Source of the DNA: CAZJNX01 sp964547415
GTDB taxonomy: Bacteria > Pseudomonadota > Alphaproteobacteria > Rhizobiales > Amorphaceae
Assembly (NCBI GenBank): GCA_964547415.1
Contig: CAZJNX010000172.1
Coordinates: 1-10,452 of the forward strand
DNA length: 10,452 nucleotides
Direction: 5' to 3'
The position numbers were made by a program, and so were the translations under genes. Positions 5,396-10,452 of this stretch are shown one piece after another. Within the stretch, counting starts at the first letter, position 1, and the number at the start of each line of letters is the position of its first letter. The notes beneath the pieces were generated by a model. The model was given only the letters and a program-made list of their open reading frames with translations, made no database searches and was not told the DNA's origin.

Positions 5396-7333
5396 ATGGG
5401 TGACGCCGCCGCCACCGCGGACGGGCGGGGAGAAGCCGCGGGCCGCACGATCGACCTCCTGGTCGGCGTGCTCGCGGCCCTCCTCGTCGCCATCGCGCTC
5501 GGCTGGGTGACGCAGCTGCCGAGCCGGCTGTTCGGCGCCGCCCTCCACCGCCAGCAGTTCCTCGCGGCCGTGATGGTGCCGGCGGTGCTCGTCGTCTTCC
5601 TGAAGGTGGCGGCGAGCCTGCCGGGCGGGCCGGGCCTGAGGCCGGAGACGATCCTGAAGGCCTACCTGCCGGGCCTCCTCGGCGCGGCCGCCTTCGCCTG
5701 GATCGCCGTCGACTACCCCTCCCTCATGACGGTGATCCCCCGGCGGACGCCGGAGGTGATCGCCCTGTCCGCCGTGATCGCCCTCGCGGTGCTGGAGGGC
5801 GTGCGACGCGCGGCGGGGACGAGCCTGTTCGTCATCGTCCTCGCCTTCCTCGGCTACGCCCTCGTCGGGCACATGGTGCCGGGCGCCCTCAACACGCGGG
5901 AGGTGGCGCCCGACCGGCTCGTCGCGTACGTGAGCCTCGACCTCGGCGGCCTGTTCGGCAGCGCCCTCACCGTCGGGGCGACCATCGTCGTCCTCTACGT
6001 CCTCCTCGGCAACGTGCTCCTGAGGGCGGGCGGCGGGCAGTTCTTCACCGACCTCGCCCTCGGTCTCACCGGGCGCCAGCGGGGCGGGCCGGCCAAGGTG
6101 GCGGTCGTCGGCTCGGCCCTCTTCGGCTCGATCTCGGGCTCGGCCGTGTCCAACGTCACGTCCACCGGCGTCCTCACCATCCCCATGATGGTGCGCGCAG
6201 GCTTCCCGGCGCGGCGGGCGGGGGCGATCGAGGCGGTCGCCTCCACGGGCGGGCAGCTCACCCCGCCGATCATGGGCGCGGCCGCCTTCCTGATGGCCGA
6301 GTTCCTGTCCGTCCCCTACAGCACCGTGGTCCTCGCCGCGGCGATCCCCGCCGTCCTCTACTACTGGGCCGTCTTCGCCGGGATCGACCTCGTCGCCGGG
6401 CGGGACGGCATCCGCCTGCCCGAGGACGAGCGGCTGCCGGCGGGCCGGGCCGTGCTTTCGGCGGGCTGGCCGCTCCTCGTGCCGTTCGCCGTCCTGTTCG
6501 CCGCCCTCTTCTGGTTCCGCGAGCCTGCGCCGATCGCGGCGCTGTGGACCATCGCCTCCCTCCTCGTCATCGGGCCGGTCGCGGCCTACGGCGGCGTCCG
6601 CCCGGGCCTTGCCGCGCTCTGGGAGGCGGTGACGGCGACCGGCCGGGCCTCGGCGGACCTGTTGATGATCCTCGCGGGGGCCGGTCTCATCATCGGCGTC
6701 CTCAACGTGACGGGCCTCGGCTTCGCCATGACGCTCGCCCTCCTCGACCTCGCGGCGGGCTCGGTCCTCCTCCTCCTCGCGGTGGCGGCCATCGCCTGCG
6801 TCGTCCTCGGGATGGGGATGCCGACGACGGGGGTCTACGTCCTCCTCGCGACGCTGGTGGCGCCGGCCCTCGTGCGCGCGGGGGTGGAGCCGGTGGCGGC
6901 CCACATGTTCGTCCTCTACTTCGGCCTCATGAGCATGATCACCCCGCCCGTCGCCATCGCGGCCTTCGCCGCGGCCAGCCTGTCGGGCGAGGGGGCGATG
7001 CGCACGGGCGTGGAGGCGATGCGGGTGGGCTGGGTGGCCTACGTCATCCCGTTCATGTTCGCGGCCGCCCCCGCCCTCGTCATGGCCGGGCCGCCCCACG
7101 CGGTCGCCGTCTCCACGGTCACGGCGGCGGCGGGGATCTGGTTCATCTCGCTCGCCGCGGTCGGCTGGTGGAACCGGCCGCTGTCGCCGCCCGTGCGCGC
7201 CGGTTTCGCCGCGTGCGGGATCGCCACCATGGTGCCGGACCAGGCGCTCGGCCTTCCCCCCGTCGCCGACGGGCTCGGCCTCCTCGCGGGCCTTTCCCTC
7301 GCCGTCCTCCTCCACCGCGCCGCCGCGCGCTGA
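5396..7333 (+). CDS. TRAP transporter permease, fused small and large subunits (4TM/12TM type)
   Basis: A 645-residue integral membrane protein in which the small (DctQ-like) and large (DctM-like) TRAP subunits are one chain, the usual partner of TAXI binding proteins. The N-terminal ~170 residues hold about four helices. The large-subunit signatures follow: FGSISGSAVSNVTSTGVLTI (243-262), ASTGGQLTPPIMGAAAFLMAE (282-302), VLGMGMPTTGVYVLLATL (470-487) and LYFGLMSMITPPVAIAAF (507-524). The last two resemble the paired repeats around the Na+/substrate sites in this family. The ATG at 5396 is 25 bases after the binding-protein stop but has no clear ribosome binding site ahead. No other start gives a cytoplasmic segment before the first helix, so I keep it. 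Translation may depend on coupling to the upstream gene. Length and motif content are complete. Confidence 0.94.
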   Translation: MGDAAATADGRGEAAGRTIDLLVGVLAALLVAIALGWVTQLPSRLFGAALHRQQFLAAVMVPAVLVVFLKVAASLPGGPGLRPETILKAYLPGLLGAAAFAWIAVDYPSLMTVIPRRTPEVIALSAVIALAVLEGVRRAAGTSLFVIVLAFLGYALVGHMVPGALNTREVAPDRLVAYVSLDLGGLFGSALTVGATIVVLYVLLGNVLLRAGGGQFFTDLALGLTGRQRGGPAKVAVVGSALFGSISGSAVSNVTSTGVLTIPMMVRAGFPARRAGAIEAVASTGGQLTPPIMGAAAFLMAEFLSVPYSTVVLAAAIPAVLYYWAVFAGIDLVAGRDGIRLPEDERLPAGRAVLSAGWPLLVPFAVLFAALFWFREPAPIAALWTIASLLVIGPVAAYGGVRPGLAALWEAVTATGRASADLLMILAGAGLIIGVLNVTGLGFAMTLALLDLAAGSVLLLLAVAAIACVVLGMGMPTTGVYVLLATLVAPALVRAGVEPVAAHMFVLYFGLMSMITPPVAIAAFAAASLSGEGAMRTGVEAMRVGWVAYVIPFMFAAAPALVMAGPPHAVAVSTVTAAAGIWFISLAAVGWWNRPLSPPVRAGFAACGIATMVPDQALGLPPVADGLGLLAGLSLAVLLHRAAAR

Positions 7334-7389
7334 CCCTCGCCCCGCGCGGCGGCCTGTGGCATGGAGCGCGGCGGCAAGGGAGAAGCGAC

Positions 7390-8337
7390 GTGACGACCGG
7401 AACCCACACCGCGGGCGCGGACCCGCGCAACGCCTCGATCCTGATCTCGGTGAACGGGGCGCTCGTCCCCCGCGACAAGGCGGTCGTCTCGGTGTTCGAT
7501 TCCGGCTTCGTCCTCGGCGACGGCGTTTGGGAGGGCCTGCGCGTCAAGGACGGCGGCATCTGCTATCTCGACGCCCACCTCGACCGCCTCGAGGAAGGCC
7601 TCGCCACCCTCGACTTCGCCCTCGGCATCACGCGCGAGGAGCTCGTGGAGCGCCTTTACGCCTGCCTTGCCGCCAACGGGATGACGGACGGCGTCCACAT
7701 CCGCCTGATGGTGACGCGCGGGATCAAGTCGACGCCCTACCAGGACCCGCGGATGACGGTGAGCCCAGCCACCATCGTTATCATCCCCGAGTACAAGGAC
7801 CCGGACCCGTCGGTGCTCGGCCGCGGCGTCACCCTCTTCACGGTGCACCAGCGGCGCACCGCGCCCGACATGCAGGACCAGAAGCTGAACTCCCACTCCA
7901 AGCTCAACTGCATCCTCGCCTGCATCCAGGCGACGAAGGCCGGCGCGGACGAGGCCTTGATGCTGGACCCGGACGGGGCGGTCGCCACCTGCAACTCCAC
8001 CCACTTCTTCATCGTCAGAGGCGGCGAGGTGTGGACGTCCGACGGGCTCTACTGCCTCGGCGGCATCACGCGGGGGAACGTCCTGCGCGTCGCGCGGGCG
8101 GCGGGCATCCCGGCCGTGGAAAGGCGGTTTTCCCTCGTCGACGTCTACGGGGCGGACGAGGCGTTCGTCACGGGCACGTTCGCCGGCCTCGTCCCCGTCC
8201 ACTCGGTGGACGGACGGACCATCGGCACGCCGCCGGAGGACGGCGCCCGCTCCGGCCCCGTGACGCGGCGCCTCGCGGCCCTTTACCGGGAGGATGCGGC
8301 GGCGAGCGCCGCGGCGAGCCGGCCGGCCGCGCCATGA
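7390..8337 (+). CDS. Class IV (fold-type IV) PLP-dependent aminotransferase-like protein with an atypical cofactor site
   Basis: A 315-residue protein of the branched-chain/D-amino-acid aminotransferase fold. Matching blocks: DSGFVLGDGVWEGLRV (37-52), HLDRL (63-67), IRLMVTRG (104-111), YCLGGITRGNVL (221-232) and GADEAFVTGTFAGLVPV (254-270). The likely Schiff-base lysine is K165 in DMQDQKLNSHSK, although K171 is close by. In this fold a Glu about 35 residues later (GxxxEGxxxNxF) contacts the ring nitrogen of PLP. Here the aligned block is GAVATCNSTHFFIV and Thr200 takes the Glu position. Ordinary transaminase chemistry is therefore uncertain, and I do not call it IlvE. The start is GTG at 7390, with AGGGAGA at 7377-7383 ahead. 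An ATG at 7361 is out of frame. It follows the permease by 56 bases, and its stop overlaps the next start, so it is probably part of the TRAP operon. Confidence 0.85.
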   Translation: MTTGTHTAGADPRNASILISVNGALVPRDKAVVSVFDSGFVLGDGVWEGLRVKDGGICYLDAHLDRLEEGLATLDFALGITREELVERLYACLAANGMTDGVHIRLMVTRGIKSTPYQDPRMTVSPATIVIIPEYKDPDPSVLGRGVTLFTVHQRRTAPDMQDQKLNSHSKLNCILACIQATKAGADEALMLDPDGAVATCNSTHFFIVRGGEVWTSDGLYCLGGITRGNVLRVARAAGIPAVERRFSLVDVYGADEAFVTGTFAGLVPVHSVDGRTIGTPPEDGARSGPVTRRLAALYREDAAASAAASRPAAP

Positions 8338-9071
8338 GGCCCGTGCGGATCGCCATGTGGTCGGGCCCGCGCAACATCTCGACCGCCATGATGCGTGCCT
8401 TCGGCAACCGGCCCGACACGGTCGCCGTCGACGAGCCGTTCTACGCCGCCTACCTCGCCGAGACCGGCCTCGACCACCCGATGCGCGAGGCCGTCCTCGC
8501 CGCCCAGCCGACGGACCCCGCCGAGGCCGTCCGCGCCCTGATGGCCCCCCTCCCGGCGGGTGCCACCGTCCAGTACCAGAAGCACATGACCCACCACATG
8601 GTGCCGGCCATGCCGCGGGACTGGTTCGGCAATGTCGTCCACGCCTTCCTGATCCGCCGCCCGGAGGACGTGCTCGCCTCCTATGCGGCGAAGCGCGAGG
8701 CGGTCACCCTCGCCGACATCGGCTTCGTCCAGCAGCTCGAGATCTTCGAGGACGTGGCGCGGGCGACGGGGCGAACGCCCGCCGTCGTCGACGCGCGGGC
8801 GATCCTCGCCGACCCGCGCGGGGTCCTGACGCGCCTTGCGGTCGCGCTCGGGATACCCTTCCGGGAGGAGATGCTGTCCTGGGAGGCGGGGCCGCGCCAG
8901 GAGGACGGGGTGTGGGCGGCCCACTGGTACGGCGCGGTCCGCGCCTCGACGGGGTTTTCCGCCCCGCGCCCGCCGGTCGAGGCGGACGCCCTGCCGCCGG
9001 CGCTCCGGCGGATCGCGGACGACGCGCGGCCGGCCTACGAGGCGCTCGCGGAGCGGGCCCTCGCGGCCTGA
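8334..9071 (+). CDS. Sulfotransferase-like P-loop protein
   Basis: A 245-residue protein. IAMWSGPRNISTAMMRAF (6-23) resembles the phosphosulfate-binding loop of sulfotransferases, near to GxPRSGT-type motifs. FLIRRPEDVLASY (105-117) resembles their second, 3'-phosphate-binding motif (RxPxxxxxS). DEPFYAAYL (33-41) and WEAGPRQEDGVWAAHWY (183-199) are further conserved-looking blocks. The enzyme may transfer sulfate from PAPS or use the fold for another phosphoryl or nucleotide role, and the acceptor is unknown. The ATG at 8334 overlaps the stop of the aminotransferase-like gene (ATGA). There is no separate ribosome binding site, so the two are translationally coupled. The same two domains are, to my memory, fused in plant branched-chain aminotransferase-like proteins. 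It is the last gene of the operon, ending 10 bases from the convergent fliJ-like stop. Confidence 0.75.
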   Translation: MRPVRIAMWSGPRNISTAMMRAFGNRPDTVAVDEPFYAAYLAETGLDHPMREAVLAAQPTDPAEAVRALMAPLPAGATVQYQKHMTHHMVPAMPRDWFGNVVHAFLIRRPEDVLASYAAKREAVTLADIGFVQQLEIFEDVARATGRTPAVVDARAILADPRGVLTRLAVALGIPFREEMLSWEAGPRQEDGVWAAHWYGAVRASTGFSAPRPPVEADALPPALRRIADDARPAYEALAERALAA

Positions 9072-9081
9072 GCCGCCGCCG

Positions 9082-9450
9082 TCAGGCGCACTGGTAGCGC
9101 TCTTCCGGCACCGCGTGGGCGAGCGCGGCCGCCTCGCCCGGGGCGAGCGCCTCGAGGGCGGCCTCCGCCTCGGCGAGGCGCACCTCCACCGCGGCGCGGC
9201 GGCCGGTGAGATCCTCGATGGAGGCATCGAGCTTGGCACGCCGCTCCCGCGCCGCGCGGGCCACGGTGGAGTAGGCGAAGTGGCTGCGGTCGCGCACGCC
9301 CGTCCGCGCCTCCTCGTGGGCGATCTGGCGGCCGAGCTCGTCGCGGATGGCGGCGAGGTCCCCGATCATCTGGTCGAACAGGCGGAGCTGGCGGCGATGG
9401 TCCTCCACCTCGAACTGCTTGGCGCGCACCTGGCTCTGTCGCGGTCGCAT
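9082..9450 (-). CDS. fliJ: FliJ-like flagellar export protein
   Basis: A 122-residue, mostly helical, highly charged protein predicted to form a long coiled-coil hairpin, the shape of FliJ. FliJ works with the flagellar export ATPase FliI and carries chaperone-related functions at the cytoplasmic face of the export apparatus. The block HEEARTGVRDRSHFAYSTVA followed by RAARERRAKLDASIEDL matches the pattern seen in alphaproteobacterial FliJ proteins. The start is ATG at 9450 with GGGGAG at 9466-9461 ahead. A GTG at 9504 would add 18 poorly ordered residues and is less likely. It is divergent from ctrA and convergent with the sulfotransferase-like gene. No fliI is next to it, which is unusual since fliI and fliJ are often together. 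The short length and weak sequence conservation of FliJ leave some doubt. Confidence 0.72.
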   Translation of the reverse strand: MRPRQSQVRAKQFEVEDHRRQLRLFDQMIGDLAAIRDELGRQIAHEEARTGVRDRSHFAYSTVARAARERRAKLDASIEDLTGRRAAVEVRLAEAEAALEALAPGEAAALAHAVPEERYQCA

Positions 9451-9662
9451 GGATCGAAAACTCCCCGATGACGATGGCGCTCCGGTGTTGCATTCCTGCA
9501 CCACCTCCCCGAACCGCCCGGTCTCCCTCGCTTCGGGGGATGCCCGACCGTCCGGCGTCGGGGCTGGACCCTAGCCGCGCCCCGTAACCAAACCGTTGGC
9601 GGGTCTTCGGGAATTGGCGCCGGGCCGTTAAGGCGGGGCGGGCGCCGCGGGGGTCCGGATCA

Positions 9663-9679
9663 CTAACGCTTCGTTTACC
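9663..9679. promoter_or_regulatory. Degenerate CtrA-like full site
   Basis: CTAA-CGCTTCG-TTTACC has the CtrA spacing (two four-base half-sites seven bases apart) with one mismatch in each half-site. It lies about 230 bases upstream of ctrA and 210 bases upstream of fliJ. Confidence 0.3.
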
Positions 9680-9790
9680 AGCGCCCGGCACACTCCGCCC
9701 CATCAAGCCCACGCCGCGCCGCCGCCGGGCCGGTCCACCGTCACCCGTGGGGATCCCCGGCGGACCGCTTGGGGCGCCGTTCCGGAGGTG

Positions 9791-9808
9791 CTAACCACGT
9801 CTGGTCAG
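9791..9808. promoter_or_regulatory. 18-bp near-perfect palindrome upstream of ctrA
   Basis: CTAACCA-CGTC-TGGTCAG has seven-base arms with a single mismatch. It sits 98 bases before the ctrA ATG, seven bases from a GANTC site, and its left arm contains a CtrA-like TAACC. It may be an operator for a dimeric regulator of ctrA. Confidence 0.42.
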
Positions 9809-9814
9809 TCTGCC

Positions 9815-9819
9815 GAATC
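9815..9819. promoter_or_regulatory. GANTC (CcrM-type methylation) site upstream of ctrA
   Basis: GAATC lies 87 bases upstream of ctrA. In Caulobacter a GANTC site in the ctrA P1 promoter links transcription to replication through CcrM methylation and GcrA. At this base composition about one GANTC is expected by chance in a region of this size, so position is the only support. Confidence 0.35.
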
Positions 9820-9905
9820 GGCGGCCGGGCGCGTTCCGTGGGGCCCGGCATCGTGTTCGATCTGCGTCGTGTCTGAAGATCTGTCGGCGCAACAGGGGGA
9901 TTGGC

Positions 9906-10452
9906 ATGCGCGTGTTGCTGATCGAGGATGACAGCGCGACGGCACAAACGATTGAACTGATGCTCAACTCCGAGCGGTTCAACGTCTACACCACGGACCT
10001 GGGCGAAGAGGGCATCGACCTGGGCAAGCTCTACGACTACGACATCATCCTGCTGGATCTGAACCTGCCGGACGTGTCGGGCTACGAGGTGCTCAGGACC
10101 CTGCGGGTGTCCAAGGTGCAGACCCCCATCCTGATCCTGTCGGGCTACAGCAACATCGAGGACAAGGTGAAGGGCCTCGGCTTCGGCGCCGACGACTACC
10201 TGACGAAGCCCTTCCACAAGGACGAGCTGGTGGCACGGATCAACGCCATCGTCCGCCGCTCGAAGGGCCATGCGGAATCCATCATCCGCACCGGCGACCT
10301 CACGGTGAACCTCGACACCAAGACCGTCGAGGTGGGCGGCCAGCGCGTCCACCTGACGGGCAAGGAATACCAGATGCTGGAGCTCCTGTCCCTCAGGAAG
10401 GGCACCACGCTGACCAAGGAGATGTTCCTCAACCATCTCTACGGCGGCATGG
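9906..10452 (+). CDS. ctrA: Cell-cycle response regulator CtrA, partial at its C-terminal end
   Basis: The first 182 residues of an OmpR-type response regulator of about 230 residues, cut by the window edge. The receiver domain (1-120) has the acidic pair at 8-9 (LLIEDDS), phospho-acceptor Asp51 in IILLDLNLPD, and Lys101 in DDYLTKPF. FGADDYLTKPFHKDELVARI (93-112) and VYTTDLGEEGIDLGKLYDYD are near-diagnostic for CtrA. The winged-helix domain begins near 125 and includes VHLTGKEYQMLELLSLRKGT and the start of the recognition helix region (KEMFLNHLYGGM). CtrA acts as master regulator of the alphaproteobacterial cell cycle, polar development and flagellar genes, and is activated by phosphorelay from CckA/ChpT. 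The ATG at 9906 has AGGGGGA at 9894-9900, five bases ahead. The visible part shows no frameshift or missing key residue. Confidence 0.97.
   Translation, partial: MRVLLIEDDSATAQTIELMLNSERFNVYTTDLGEEGIDLGKLYDYDIILLDLNLPDVSGYEVLRTLRVSKVQTPILILSGYSNIEDKVKGLGFGADDYLTKPFHKDELVARINAIVRRSKGHAESIIRTGDLTVNLDTKTVEVGGQRVHLTGKEYQMLELLSLRKGTTLTKEMFLNHLYGGM

Larger units (their letters stand above)
9451..9905. promoter_or_regulatory. Divergent control region of ctrA and fliJ
   Basis: 455 bp without a gene. It contains several TAAC/TTAA elements that resemble half-sites of CtrA (consensus TTAA-N7-TTAA). These include GTAACC at 9584-9589, GTTAAG at 9627-9632, CTAAC at 9663-9667 and CTAACC at 9791-9796. A near-perfect 18-bp palindrome and one GANTC site lie close to ctrA. 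A 6-bp stem with an 8-base loop (9543-9548 / 9557-9562) lies on the fliJ side. CtrA controls its own gene and early flagellar genes in Caulobacter, so shared control here is reasonable. No -35/-10 pair stands out. Confidence 0.6.

Noticed and set aside
5294..7315. A 673-codon minus-strand frame rich in Glu, Asp, Arg and His.
   Set aside because: It is the antisense shadow of the TRAP permease, whose hydrophobic codons read as charged residues on the other strand.
6544..7389. Plus-strand extension of the aminotransferase-like frame upstream to 6544.
   Set aside because: The added residues are a shadow of the TRAP permease. The GTG at 7390 has a good ribosome binding site and gives the normal family N-terminus.
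7390..8337. Calling the class IV aminotransferase ilvE.
   Set aside because: The PLP-contacting Glu is missing, and its genetic partner is a P-loop protein rather than branched-chain amino acid genes.
9543..9562. Stem-loop CCCGAC / GTCGGG as a terminator.
   Set aside because: It lies upstream of both flanking genes, has an eight-base loop and no T-run, and short GC stems are common by chance in this DNA.

Overview
The window comes from a very GC-rich alphaproteobacterium. The best taxonomic marker is the ctrA gene at the right edge, the cell-cycle master regulator found only in this class. A divergent fliJ-like flagellar gene beside it supports this, and the CtrA sequence looks more like the Hyphomicrobiales (Rhizobiales) type, although I cannot name a genus. 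Codon use is strongly GC-biased, so most long open frames here are shadows of real genes.

Layout, left to right. (1) 1-700, minus strand: the N-terminal 233 codons of an RTX (hemolysin-type, calcium-binding) repeat protein, with an exact 135-bp tandem duplication. Upstream of it lies a perfect FNR/FixK-type box at the spacing expected for direct activation. (2) 823-1924: no intact gene, but two patches of decayed RTX coding sequence in shifting frames on the minus strand. (3) 1925-4152, minus strand: a two-gene unit of a CaiB/BaiF CoA-transferase followed by a zinc-independent NAD(P)H:quinone-reductase-like enzyme, with overlapping stop and start. (4) 4153-4395: a divergent control region with a good promoter and a small palindrome at the predicted transcription start. 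(5) 4396-9071, plus strand: a likely four-gene operon of a TAXI-type TRAP binding protein, a fused TRAP permease, a fold-type IV PLP enzyme annotated by homology as an aminotransferase, and a sulfotransferase-like P-loop protein whose ATG overlaps the previous stop. (6) 9082-9450, minus strand: FliJ-like protein. (7) 9451-9905: ctrA/fliJ divergent control region. (8) 9906-10452: ctrA, cut by the window edge.

The central block (1925-9071) reads as one catabolic or scavenging locus. The TRAP system would import an organic acid or amino-acid-like compound. The divergent CoA-transferase could activate it, and the reductase-like and PLP enzymes could process it. The substrate cannot be read from sequence.

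The most unusual part is the overlapping PLP-enzyme/P-loop pair. The PLP protein has Thr where the family normally has the Glu that contacts the cofactor ring nitrogen. As far as I recall, the same two domains occur fused in plant 'branched-chain aminotransferase-like' proteins of unknown function.
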